A DNA stretch of 64,000 nucleotides from Promethearchaeota archaeon (GTDB lineage: Archaea; Asgardarchaeota; Lokiarchaeia; Sigyniarchaeales; SOKP01): contig JAUVXW010000015.1 in NCBI GenBank assembly GCA_030603385.1, forward strand, positions 16,704-80,703, written 5' to 3'. The position numbers and the translations under genes were made by a program. This document shows positions 1 through 9,170 of this stretch, piece by piece (position 1 is the first letter of the stretch; each line of letters starts with the position of its first letter). Below the pieces are notes generated by a model. The model searched no databases. It was not told the DNA's origin and was given only the letters and a program-made list of their open reading frames with translations.

Positions 1-2982
1 AATTGAAAACTTAAATGTTGCAGGATTAATATTGTCATAAAGTTTATATTCTATAGTAAAATCTTCAGATACTTTACCGTAAGGGATTACTGACACATTA
101 GTACTCTCCTGCCAGTACACTGATTGCGGGGAATCATCATTTTGCGATTGGTTTAGTATTAACTCGTTTTCTAAAAGTAATAGTGACATGATTATATCTG
201 GAGGCAAAACATATCCAGATTTTTGAGCTGTTATTTTAAGTATATAAGAAGTTTCAATTTCTAATCCATCTGTCTCAATTTCCACTTGATGTCTTCCAAT
301 ATAATCATCTTCTGTAGGCATAATATTGGATTGAACGAGTGTTGTTCCTTCAAATATTTGACATGACATTGAGTCTGCATAATCTGGTCCTATTAAATCT
401 TCAAGCCCAGAAGGTACTTCAGTAATATTCAATAGAGCTCTTAATTTTATTTTCGAACCCCAATTAACAATAATATTACTTGTTGGATTTAATGATACTA
501 TTTTTGTTTCTAATTTTTCTAGCTCTGCTGGAGCAAAATGAATCTTTATAGTATAAGCAGCTTTAGCTTCTACTGTAAAATTTGTCTCCCCTACCCTTCC
601 AGTCATAAGTTCAGATATTTCAAAGTCCCAGTTTTGTCCGTAAAAACTGATACTTAAAGAATAATTTGAATTTATAACAGAAGAATTTACCCATCTAAGC
701 GTTACATTTCCATTTAAATCCGTGGTTAAATTTACTATATTTTCACCTGAGTTAAGATTATCTAATGTTAATTTTGCTCCATCAATAGGTGTAAAAGGAG
801 ATTCATAAGTTAAAACTGTAAAGTTGACTGTTGTTAGGAGCACAGTCACATCGAGATCGCTATTTGGTGTAAGTATGTCTCCTGATGCTACTGCAATTTC
901 TTTCGGATTGTAATTAGAATCATGATACCACACCGTATAATTATATTCATAAGGAATCATATTTAACCATCGAAATGTTGCATGTCCTGTATTATCAATC
1001 GTACAATTTTGAATTGGATCTGAACTATTACCGGCTATTACCCATCCAGAATCAAGGGGAATTCCATCAATATCTACCACATTAAAGATATTTCTACTTA
1101 TGTTGCAAATTAAATTAATAGTTTGAAATGTTCCTTCTATTAGAATTGCTTCAGATGTTCTATTAATAATTATAGTATGATAAGGGAGAATATTTGATGT
1201 CATGGCTACAGTGAAATTAAACTTATCGCCAAGAGATATTAAATCTTCAAATAGAACACTCCCATTAACCTCTGCGATATCGTTCCTAATTAAATTATCA
1301 TTTTCATACATAGAAATATTTACATTGGGTATTGGATTCCCATATAAATCGATAGCGTTAACTTGAAGATCGGTAGACGGAGTATCTTCCGCACCAACAG
1401 AGTAAAAACTATTGGGATCTTCTTGGTTATTGTATTCAGTGGTAATCCAATCTGCTGAACGAACCATGTTGGAGAGTCGAAATTCGTCGATAGCACCATC
1501 AAAATATAATGATGAATTCCAAGCAATATCCAACGCTGAAGCACTGACGCCTGTTGGATCAGTTATTACTACATGATACCATGTTCCTGCAGTTACTGAA
1601 GATCCAGTTGCTCCATTAACATAAATTATTGTTGGGCCTGGAAAACTAAGGGTTTTTATTTCACTACTATCAGAATCAATTGATATTTGAGCGGTGCCAT
1701 CTAAATCAATTACGGGTGTATCTGTTGGAATACTATAATAAACAATAATCCGAATATGGTCAACTCTTAAGGCAGCGGAGAAAGAACCTGTTTTTTCTAG
1801 CCAAATTCTGAAATTGGAGTTATCAAAATCAGAAGGTGACCACGACCTACCCCATGTATCCCACGAAGCACCAGCTGTTCTATAATAATCAGTAGTACTA
1901 GTCCAGCTTTGCGGGGATTTATAGGAAGTATAAGTAATTCCCCCATCCCAAGAAAGTCTAACCCTACATCCCACTGAATAGAACTGGACCGAAGTACTTC
2001 CTTCAATGGAAACTCGAATACCATCAATAATAGCCCCAGCCGGTATACTAAAGCCAAAATTGTACCAATCTTGATCCTCATAATTAGTCAGTTCTGATGC
2101 TTTATTAAAATCATTGCTGGTGTAAGCACCAGTTGGGTCAGTCCAATCATAATAGTCATCTCCAGTAGCACTTGGGCTCTGATAACCTGTATCATAAGAA
2201 TCATACCCTGCGAGAGTAGTAGGATTCATCCAAAATTCTATAGTGTTTATTAATTCTGGGCCAACATTACCGATACTGACATAATCAGGATCGGCGTTTC
2301 CATCAAAATCTAAGCAACCGTCAATCTGTCCTGGTTCCTGATCAATGGAGCCCATTACAACAGCAGTTCCGTGATTACCGTTAATAGTTGAATCTTTAAT
2401 GTCACCTGGATTTCCAGGACCAGGATCTTCCTTTAAATGCCATACTCCTTTATAATTGGAATCCCAAACACCCGTTGGGTTTTCGTGGGATCCAATAAAA
2501 TCGGGATCTCCATAAAACAGGAATATAGTAGTATCGCTAGAAGTAGACAGCAAAGGAATACGAACCCAGGCTATCAATTCAGCTTCATTAGCACTATAAA
2601 ATGGGTCATATAGTTCTATTTCGTGATCTAACCAAGCAGTACTGTTAGCAAAAGCAATATCATCGCCATCAAACTGAGCCTTATCATCTAAGTCTGAGTC
2701 AATAATCGAGATTAACACAGGAAAATTAGCATGAGTTCCATTGACTTTATTATGATCAATTGTTATAACCTTATAATAACTAAAATCATCAGCATTCGGA
2801 AGACTGCTTGAAACAGAAAGAAATGATTCGTCCATGATGTCTTGTTCAATATCATCCTGAGTAGTATTATTCATAAATAAAGGTGTGCTAATAATTGTCG
2901 GTATTATTAATGTGATGATAAGAATTACAAGAAATCTTAATTTATTTTTTGATTTTCTCTTAATTTTTTTATTAATATTCAT
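1..2982 (-). CDS. Large secreted surface protein, DUF2341 plus LamG-like domain (3' end outside window)
   Basis: An open frame starts with ATG at 2982 and runs without a stop to the window edge (994 codons seen). The first 30 or so residues are a Lys/Arg-rich stretch followed by a hydrophobic segment, a typical secretion signal. Residues about 55-165 match the DUF2341 pattern and end in an FLFYGDPD-like strand. A LamG/concanavalin-like fold begins near residue 180 (GVWHLKEDPG) and closes near residue 498 (GAIDEFRLSNMVRSADWI), interrupted by an unrelated module at about 258-417. The rest is beta-rich, Asn/Thr-rich Ig-like repeats with many N-glycosylation sequons. Function is probably cell-surface adhesion or glycan binding; this is inferred from domain type only. 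The C-terminus, where an anchor would be expected, is not in the window. It diverges from the GTPase fusion at 3193. Confidence 0.85.
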   Translation of the reverse strand, partial: MNINKKIKRKSKNKLRFLVILIITLIIPTIISTPLFMNNTTQDDIEQDIMDESFLSVSSSLPNADDFSYYKVITIDHNKVNGTHANFPVLISIIDSDLDDKAQFDGDDIAFANSTAWLDHEIELYDPFYSANEAELIAWVRIPLLSTSSDTTIFLFYGDPDFIGSHENPTGVWDSNYKGVWHLKEDPGPGNPGDIKDSTINGNHGTAVVMGSIDQEPGQIDGCLDFDGNADPDYVSIGNVGPELINTIEFWMNPTTLAGYDSYDTGYQSPSATGDDYYDWTDPTGAYTSNDFNKASELTNYEDQDWYNFGFSIPAGAIIDGIRVSIEGSTSVQFYSVGCRVRLSWDGGITYTSYKSPQSWTSTTDYYRTAGASWDTWGRSWSPSDFDNSNFRIWLEKTGSFSAALRVDHIRIIVYYSIPTDTPVIDLDGTAQISIDSDSSEIKTLSFPGPTIIYVNGATGSSVTAGTWYHVVITDPTGVSASALDIAWNSSLYFDGAIDEFRLSNMVRSADWITTEYNNQEDPNSFYSVGAEDTPSTDLQVNAIDLYGNPIPNVNISMYENDNLIRNDIAEVNGSVLFEDLISLGDKFNFTVAMTSNILPYHTIIINRTSEAILIEGTFQTINLICNISRNIFNVVDIDGIPLDSGWVIAGNSSDPIQNCTIDNTGHATFRWLNMIPYEYNYTVWYHDSNYNPKEIAVASGDILTPNSDLDVTVLLTTVNFTVLTYESPFTPIDGAKLTLDNLNSGENIVNLTTDLNGNVTLRWVNSSVINSNYSLSISFYGQNWDFEISELMTGRVGETNFTVEAKAAYTIKIHFAPAELEKLETKIVSLNPTSNIIVNWGSKIKLRALLNITEVPSGLEDLIGPDYADSMSCQIFEGTTLVQSNIMPTEDDYIGRHQVEIETDGLEIETSYILKITAQKSGYVLPPDIIMSLLLLENELILNQSQNDDSPQSVYWQESTNVSVIPYGKVSEDFTIEYKLYDNINPATFKFSI

Positions 2983-3180
2983 TTTACAGCATCCCTTTTA
3001 ATAAAAAAGTTAAAATGATATTCTTTGTAATAAAGTATAGAGTATGAGGTATATAATGTTATAGGTATCACATATCGGATAATGCAATTATATATTTTAT
3101 TTCTTTTTTTTAAAAATCACAGAATTTATAAATAAAATCTTTACTTATTGAGTTAACAAAGATACTGCTTTTATTTAATT

Positions 3181-3195
3181 AGGTGACATAAAATT
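3181..3195 (+). promoter_or_regulatory. Ribosome binding site AGGTGA placing an ATT start at 3193
   Basis: AGGTGA at 3181-3186 is a strong archaeal Shine-Dalgarno sequence. Six bases downstream lies ATT (3193-3195), in frame with the GTPase fusion gene and after the in-frame stop TGA at 3184. No ATG, GTG or TTG exists in this frame between the stop and 3295. The spacing is ideal for ATT and useless for the ATG at 3295, about 110 bases away. Confidence 0.6.
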
Positions 3196-5250
3196 TTAAG
3201 ACAAGTATTAATCTATAAAGACTCCAATCTCATTTACAAAAGGACATACGGTATAACTATAGACTTTGAAGTTTTTAAAAATCTAATAAGTGGTATGTTT
3301 TCAAAAGTGGTTGAACAAATTTATCATATAGATTATGAAAATTATAGAATTTCTTTTGTTATAGAGAAAGATTTTAGAATTCTATTTTTATTTGTTCATG
3401 ACAAAAAAGATGATTTTATCCTTATAAAAAAAGAATTAACTAACTGTAAAGAAAAATTTTTGAAATCGTTTAAAAACATTTTAGACCAAAAAATTGACCC
3501 AAGCAGTTTAAACAAATTTAGCGTAATGGTTGATTCAATTCAAAATAAATTACCAGCGATACTATCTCTTGTAGGTTATGATGGAGTTGGTAAAACTACT
3601 ATTACAAATCTAATTAGATCAAAAGAAATCCCCATAAAACCAGCTCTACAAATCACTGGAAATATTGCAACATTAAAAATTGGAAGCTTAAATTTCATAT
3701 TAAGGGATTTTACTGGGGAACAAGATGTTGGTTTCTTATGGAACAATTTCATAAGAGGGAGTGATCTTATCCTACTTGTTACAAATTCTACTCTGGATAA
3801 TGTAGAAAACAGCAGGTTTTTCGTAAAAAAGATAGAAGAAGAAATACCAAATGCCCTTGTTATTGTATTAGGAAATAAACAAGATCTTGAAGATACTTTA
3901 AAACCACAAGAAATTGAGGATATATTAGAATTAAAAACACATGGATTAATCGCAATAGATACAGTAAATCGAGATAAGCTAATCGAAATTATAATGAATA
4001 CCATGCAAACCCAAGATATCACCACCCCATTGTTAAGTATGTCTAATGAAAGAGAAATTCTAATAAAGGAATTGGACAATGCAATACTTCAGACCGACTT
4101 TGAAAAGGCGGAAATCCTTTATAAAAAAATTATAAGGATTTGTCTAGATCTTGGAGATAATCCTCTAAATATGGAATTTTATAAGAGTTATCAAGGAATT
4201 CAGGATAAGTTAAAAGCTATTGGACCTAAACAAGAATTAGCAGAACCTCTAACAACAACACAAGATCACCAACTAAAGAGCATTAGTTCATTGGAAGGTC
4301 GTTTAAAAACATTATTGATTAATTATATTAAAAGTCTTGAAGGAATTTTAACAGTAATCATTAGTGATAGAGAGGGTTTTGTTATAACTTCGGAAAGTAG
4401 ACAGGATGCCGGGGATGAATCTCTATTGGGAGCAATAGCAGTTATGATGGATAGCTATATAGAACGAATTAAAAGAGAATTTGGGAACGAAACTACTTTT
4501 TTTAATATAACTACAATCAAAGAAAAGAAATTCACCTACGGTTCAATGGGAACGAGATCAATTTTATTAACAGTTTCCGATTTATCAACCAACGACACAG
4601 AATTACGTGTTTATACTGAATACGTAGCGGAAAAGGTAGAATCATTGTTAAAAGGAAATGATAATGTTATACTTGAGATTCCCGAAATTATTAGATTATT
4701 ATCTAAAACTAAAAGTGGTATCTTACCAACGGGGGATTATCCATTTAAACTAATTTTAACTGGTGATTTTGCAGTGGGAAAAACCTCTTTAATTTCAAGA
4801 TTTGTGCAGAATCTCTTTAAAGAAGATTATCATTCCACAGTAGGAGTAGATATTTCTAAGAAAATCGTAAAACTCGACGAAAATACAAAAGTTCAATTCA
4901 TTATATGGGACATCGGTGGTCAAATGCCTAAAATGGCACCCTATAGAAAAAAGTTTTATATGGGGGCAAATTGTGCTTTCATTGTATTAGACAGAACCAG
5001 AGCAGATAGTCTTAAAAATGTCGATAAGTGGTATAATGAAATCAAAAATTATGTCAAAAAAGAAATCAATGTCATTTTAGTTGGAAACAAGTCAGATTTA
5101 TTAGATAAAATATTAGTTAGTGAAGAAGACATAAGAGATGTGGCAAATAAGTATAGATTTAACTATATAATTACTTCTGCTAAAACTGGTGAGAGTGTTA
5201 ATGAGACGTTTTTATATATTGCTTATAAATTTTTAGCATCTTTGTTTTAA
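3193..5250 (+). CDS. Longin - Arf-like GTPase - roadblock - Rab/Ras-like GTPase fusion protein
   Basis: The protein joins four modules of the eukaryote-like small-GTPase machinery. Numbering from the ATG at 3295: residues 1-70 plus 34 codons upstream form a longin-like domain (RQVLIYKDSNLIYKRTYG precedes the ATG). Residues 88-240 are an Arf-like GTPase with P-loop GYDGVGKTT, DxxG as DFTG and NKQD. After a helical linker, residues about 315-455 are a roadblock/LC7 domain (GILTVIISDREGFVI). Residues about 480-651 are a Rab/Ras-like GTPase with GDFAVGKTS, switch Thr in HSTVG, WDIGGQ, GNKSDL and TSAKTG. All nucleotide-binding motifs look intact in both GTPases. I place the start at ATT 3193 because of the AGGTGA site and the longin strands; the first canonical start is 3295. 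Longin/roadblock dimers act as platforms or regulators for GTPases (Rag-Ragulator, MglA-MglB), so self-contained signalling or membrane-traffic regulation is likely. Confidence 0.85.
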   Translation: MLRQVLIYKDSNLIYKRTYGITIDFEVFKNLISGMFSKVVEQIYHIDYENYRISFVIEKDFRILFLFVHDKKDDFILIKKELTNCKEKFLKSFKNILDQKIDPSSLNKFSVMVDSIQNKLPAILSLVGYDGVGKTTITNLIRSKEIPIKPALQITGNIATLKIGSLNFILRDFTGEQDVGFLWNNFIRGSDLILLVTNSTLDNVENSRFFVKKIEEEIPNALVIVLGNKQDLEDTLKPQEIEDILELKTHGLIAIDTVNRDKLIEIIMNTMQTQDITTPLLSMSNEREILIKELDNAILQTDFEKAEILYKKIIRICLDLGDNPLNMEFYKSYQGIQDKLKAIGPKQELAEPLTTTQDHQLKSISSLEGRLKTLLINYIKSLEGILTVIISDREGFVITSESRQDAGDESLLGAIAVMMDSYIERIKREFGNETTFFNITTIKEKKFTYGSMGTRSILLTVSDLSTNDTELRVYTEYVAEKVESLLKGNDNVILEIPEIIRLLSKTKSGILPTGDYPFKLILTGDFAVGKTSLISRFVQNLFKEDYHSTVGVDISKKIVKLDENTKVQFIIWDIGGQMPKMAPYRKKFYMGANCAFIVLDRTRADSLKNVDKWYNEIKNYVKKEINVILVGNKSDLLDKILVSEEDIRDVANKYRFNYIITSAKTGESVNETFLYIAYKFLASLF

Positions 5251-5413
5251 CATAGAGATTTATTCTTAAGAAGTTTAAACAAAACCCAATAACAACTTTT
5301 AATTCATATCTCATAATCTAAATTTTAAAATATGGATGAAAAAATTCATTTTTTGATTTCATTTTTTGATATTAAAAAGGCCATTTTAAAGTCTCGATTC
5401 AGAAATTTAATAG

Positions 5414-6202
5414 TTATTTCTCAGACTTAAGTCTGCTAATTATTCTATCTTTTCTATCCAAATCTTCTTTTAAAAGGATAATTTTATTTTTAAGCTCACG
5501 TATCTCAATGTCAAATTTTATTTTCTCTCTCTTAGGTTCCCTGTATTTAGTCAATTGATCTCTCAAATCATCAACTCGTTTTTTAGATTCATTTAGCTCC
5601 TTTTGTAATTCTTTATTTAACTCTTTTTTTATTTTTTCTTTAAAAAATTTCCCTTCCAATATTGAATTTTGAATTTTTAGTCCTTTATTTAATTCTCCCA
5701 CGATTAGATTTAAATTATTTATATGCTTCTCTTTTTCTCCAATTTCATTTTTTATATTTCCTATTAAAATTTCCTGAATATATAGTTTTTTTCGCAATTC
5801 TTTAATTAAAGTCTCCAGATTTAACAGATCTTGGGTATATTTTTCTTCCTTCCTTATTTTTTCTATAGACATCGCCGATGACTTGCTTGATTTTTTGAAT
5901 TCTTCTAGTTCCCTTTGAGCTATGGTTTTTTCTTGTCTCAAAAATCCCATACGATTTTTTAAATCTCTTATTTCCCTCTCTTTCTCTTTTAATTCAAAGT
6001 TTAATTTAGAATCAATTATATTTTGATAGTTTTCTTGAGAGGGTGTTTTTGAAATGAGTTCATGAAGTTCCATAAGCTCATCCTCATTATCGTGGATTTT
6101 TTCAAGATACATATTTATTTCTTGATTTTTTTTATCTAAATCCAAATTTAACTTACGTATCTGACTTTTCAACAGATACACATCAGTTTCATCCTCATTC
6201 AT
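5414..6202 (-). CDS. Coiled-coil protein of unknown function
   Basis: 262 residues composed almost entirely of charged heptad-like repeats rich in Glu, Lys, Leu and Ile, so one long coiled coil is expected from about residue 8 to the end. There is no signal peptide, membrane segment or enzymatic motif. An AAGGTAG sequence lies about 8 bases before the ATG. The gene converges with the GTPase fusion (stop codons about 160 bases apart, T-rich gap) and lies 180 bases downstream of a DNA methyltransferase on the same strand. The family is not recognised; a scaffold or GTPase effector is possible but only by analogy with long coiled-coil tethers. Confidence 0.6.
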   Translation of the reverse strand: MNEDETDVYLLKSQIRKLNLDLDKKNQEINMYLEKIHDNEDELMELHELISKTPSQENYQNIIDSKLNFELKEKEREIRDLKNRMGFLRQEKTIAQRELEEFKKSSKSSAMSIEKIRKEEKYTQDLLNLETLIKELRKKLYIQEILIGNIKNEIGEKEKHINNLNLIVGELNKGLKIQNSILEGKFFKEKIKKELNKELQKELNESKKRVDDLRDQLTKYREPKREKIKFDIEIRELKNKIILLKEDLDRKDRIISRLKSEK

Positions 6203-6382
6203 AAAAGATTCTACCTTAAAAAATCTGGTCCCATTTTATATAAACAATAAAATTATCAGCTTTTTTATTTATTTAAAAGTTGAGTTATTTACTTAAATAT
6301 TTTAATTAAAAATTACGATTATAAATAATTAAATCCTATTTTAGCTTAGATTCTGAGTTAAGTTATATCACACATTCTTATT

Positions 6383-7462
6383 TTAATAATCTATTTTATT
6401 ATTAAACTGGAATTTTTCATGGTTGAGTATAAAATTATTTCGATTTTCACTATAATTTATTACTGAATATAATAATATATTTATCTCTTGTTTTGTAATA
6501 ACAGGGAATTCATAGTGAATTGATTTATATTTAGTATCTTTAACTTCTTTCCTGTACTTATTAATAAATTTAACATGATGGTTTAATCTACTATGATTAA
6601 TATTAAAATTTAATTGCTTAATCTTTTTTATATTTTCTTTAAATATTTCCAAAAAATCAGGTAATAATTCATAACCAATTGAATTTCTGGTTGATATCAT
6701 CGCAGCTAATGAAGTGGTGCCTGTACCCCAGAACGGATCTAATACTTTATCTCCATATATTGAAAACATGTTAATTAAACGATAAGGTATTTCTAGTGGA
6801 AAAGCTGCTGAGCGTTCTCTAAAACTTTTTTGATTGATATTATTTTTATTTAAATTTTGAGAAATTCCTCTAATGTCTTTCCAAATATCAGAAAACCATT
6901 TATTCCTCTCTTCCCAAAAAAAAGCACTGTTATATCTATTTTCTGATTTCGAAGGAATTTTTCTTTTACTATTTCCTTTTCTAAAAATTAAAATATATTC
7001 ATGTTCAAGAGTGACATATGCATTTGGAGGCAACATCCCAGAACCTAAGAACTTATTAGGAATATTTGTCGGTTTTCTCCATAATATGCATGGTAATTCA
7101 GTAAAATCATTATTTTGGAAGAAACTAGTAATTCTAACATGATTAGGAAATAATTGAAAATTATCTCTGATTTTTCTTGTAGCGTCCCCAATATTTATGC
7201 ACGCTATTCCACCCAACTTTAAAACCCTTTCTACTTCTTTCCACACTTTTTCTAATTCTTCATGCATCAAATTGAATGCTATTTTACCGTTCCCCTCTTC
7301 AAGTGCTTGTTTAACCTCTTCATTTGAATTTGAGAAATGTGAATCCCACATCTCAATCATGGGATAGGGGGGTGAAGTTATCATTAAATCTATAGAATTT
7401 GACTCTAACTCACTCATATCGAAAGAATCTTTAAAAAATATTCTGTGTGTTGTTTTCATCAC
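6383..7462 (-). CDS. Site-specific DNA methyltransferase (beta-class, N4-cytosine or N6-adenine)
   Basis: The protein carries the two diagnostic motifs of an amino-methyltransferase in beta-class order: the catalytic motif IV TSPPYP near residue 30 and the AdoMet-binding motif I DPFWGTGTTSLA near residue 240. SPPY rather than DPPY is usual for N4-cytosine enzymes but also occurs in N6-adenine ones. Between them lies the target-recognition region. Length (359 aa) is normal. The start codon overlaps no other gene; a divergent phosphodiesterase begins 77 bases away. No restriction endonuclease is adjacent, so this is either an orphan methylase or the remaining half of a restriction-modification system. 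Confidence 0.88.
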   Translation of the reverse strand: MMKTTHRIFFKDSFDMSELESNSIDLMITSPPYPMIEMWDSHFSNSNEEVKQALEEGNGKIAFNLMHEELEKVWKEVERVLKLGGIACINIGDATRKIRDNFQLFPNHVRITSFFQNNDFTELPCILWRKPTNIPNKFLGSGMLPPNAYVTLEHEYILIFRKGNSKRKIPSKSENRYNSAFFWEERNKWFSDIWKDIRGISQNLNKNNINQKSFRERSAAFPLEIPYRLINMFSIYGDKVLDPFWGTGTTSLAAMISTRNSIGYELLPDFLEIFKENIKKIKQLNFNINHSRLNHHVKFINKYRKEVKDTKYKSIHYEFPVITKQEINILLYSVINYSENRNNFILNHEKFQFNNKIDY

Positions 7463-7506
7463 TAAATATAAAATTCAAATTCTTTACATCAATATACTAA
7501 TCAAAA

Positions 7507-7516
7507 TTTATATAAG
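7507..7516 (+). promoter_or_regulatory. TATA-box-like element upstream of the phosphodiesterase gene
   Basis: TTTATATAAG lies 24-33 bases before the ATG at 7540. At usual archaeal TATA-to-start distances transcription would begin at or very near the start codon, so a leaderless mRNA is likely; no Shine-Dalgarno sequence is seen. Confidence 0.4.
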
Positions 7517-7539
7517 TATTTATCAAATAATAGATAATT

Positions 7540-9063
7540 ATGACTCGAAGCGCTAAAGTTAACCAAGTTATTTTGATTATCCTCGATGATGTTCGGGCTG
7601 AACATTTATTCAAATGGATGAAGGAAGGAAGGCTCCCAAACATTTCTCAGCTTGCCAATAATGGTATTTCATGCCAAAATACCGTTACATCATTTCCTAG
7701 CGTCACTTTACCTTGTTACGCTGATATTATAACTGGTTCTAACTCTGAATTCTTTCCCAAAGAAGGCAGTGGTGTACCAAACTATCATTGGCTTGATCGT
7801 ACAGATCCTCCTTCTGAAAAAAGAAAACCACCTTTTATACGTAATTACAGTGAGCGACGAGATATATTTAAGATAAATAAGGATATTGGCAAACACGCTA
7901 AAACGATATTTGAACAAGCTGGTGAGGGTAATTTTTTAAGTGCGACGAGTTTTCTTTATAGAGGGTCAATTTTTACTACTTCAAAAGAATTTAAACCAGA
8001 ATTAATACTAAAAAGAATAGAGGATATCTACAAAAATCCTAAAGAAATTTTTCCTAATAAGGAGGTTCCAAAAGTTAGTGTGGGCTATATCCCCCATACC
8101 GATCATTTTATGCATGAAAGAGGATTTGACCATCCTGATTATATTAATCTAGTTTTAGATTGTGATAGGTTCATAGGATCATTAATCAAAACACTTAAAG
8201 ATACAGGATTTTATGACGGTACTGCAATAGCTATTACTGCAGATCATGGCAACTACAAAGCCCCAAATCTTTTTGATCTGGAACCCTTCTTTCATCAAAA
8301 AGGTTTAAAACCCTATAATCCTACAAAAGGTTCAGGTGATTTTGATGCGAATCTTGGTGGTGTGGGATTTTTCAACTTTAAGGGAGATACATGGTATCAC
8401 CATCCCGCACTCAATCAAATGAAGAACTATAAAACAAGTGGAGAAGGAAAATCTAAATTAGATTTATTTGAAATCCTGTGGGATATACCAGGAATAAAAT
8501 TGATGTATTATAAAGATGATGCTAATTCTGCTGAAAAAGGGATAATTTATTTGGAACGACGAGATGAAAAAAATAACAAAGTTCTAAAAGGTAGAATTGA
8601 GTATTATGGAACAGGAAAAAATCAAAAGACCAAATATGTGTTTGATGATGAAGATTTGTTTGGATATGTAAATAGTGAAAAATCTTGTGCTCTTCTTGAT
8701 AATAAGTCTCATTCTATTGATGAGTGGGTAGCGACAACTTTCCAAACGGATTTCATAAATATAATTGATCAACTACCCCGTCATTTTAAAAATCCCCGTT
8801 CATGTGATATAATGGTCTCTACAGAAGGGGAATATAACTTCAATTTTGAGCATGGAAATACAAAAGGTATTACTCCTTATTCGCATGATATTGCTAGCAG
8901 AAATTCAATGCTTGTGCCATTAATTATAGGAGGGTCTTTAGAAATTCCGAATTTGGAATTGGAATATTGTAAAACTACGGATATTGTACCCACATTATTA
9001 GATTTGTTAGGAATGAAACCTTCTTCTAGTGTGATTGGAAAATCTATATTAACCTATAAATAA
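7540..9063 (+). CDS. Alkaline phosphatase superfamily protein, type I phosphodiesterase/nucleotide pyrophosphatase-like
   Basis: 507 residues with the metal-binding and nucleophile motifs of the superfamily. The N-terminus has LIILDDVRAEHL (first metal-binding Asp), and FPSVTLPCYADIITG places the catalytic Thr after Ser-Val as in type I phosphodiesterases. AITADHGNYKAP supplies the Asp-His pair, and near the C-terminus a TTDIVPTLLDLLGM segment is typical of this superfamily. No signal peptide is evident, so a cytosolic enzyme is likely. The substrate (nucleotide, phosphonate or phospho-sugar) cannot be read from sequence. A GH38 mannosidase follows 107 bases downstream on the same strand, which hints at a shared role in sugar-phosphate or glycoconjugate turnover. 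Confidence 0.85.
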   Translation: MTRSAKVNQVILIILDDVRAEHLFKWMKEGRLPNISQLANNGISCQNTVTSFPSVTLPCYADIITGSNSEFFPKEGSGVPNYHWLDRTDPPSEKRKPPFIRNYSERRDIFKINKDIGKHAKTIFEQAGEGNFLSATSFLYRGSIFTTSKEFKPELILKRIEDIYKNPKEIFPNKEVPKVSVGYIPHTDHFMHERGFDHPDYINLVLDCDRFIGSLIKTLKDTGFYDGTAIAITADHGNYKAPNLFDLEPFFHQKGLKPYNPTKGSGDFDANLGGVGFFNFKGDTWYHHPALNQMKNYKTSGEGKSKLDLFEILWDIPGIKLMYYKDDANSAEKGIIYLERRDEKNNKVLKGRIEYYGTGKNQKTKYVFDDEDLFGYVNSEKSCALLDNKSHSIDEWVATTFQTDFINIIDQLPRHFKNPRSCDIMVSTEGEYNFNFEHGNTKGITPYSHDIASRNSMLVPLIIGGSLEIPNLELEYCKTTDIVPTLLDLLGMKPSSSVIGKSILTYK

Positions 9064-9170
9064 GGGTTAACCATTTTTAGAATTCTCATTTGTTTGGAAT
9101 ACCCAATTAGTTTTTATTAAAGAATTCTTTTACAAAATCAATTAGGAATTTCAATTAAGAGATAATCATT

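Noticed and set aside
1320..2081. Two minus-strand frames (1320-1544 and 1797-2081)
   Set aside because: They overlap the long open frame of the surface protein in another phase; the long frame shows DUF2341 and LamG patterns while these show none.
3576..4079. 167-codon minus-strand frame
   Set aside because: Antisense to the Arf-like GTPase domain, whose motifs are intact on the plus strand.
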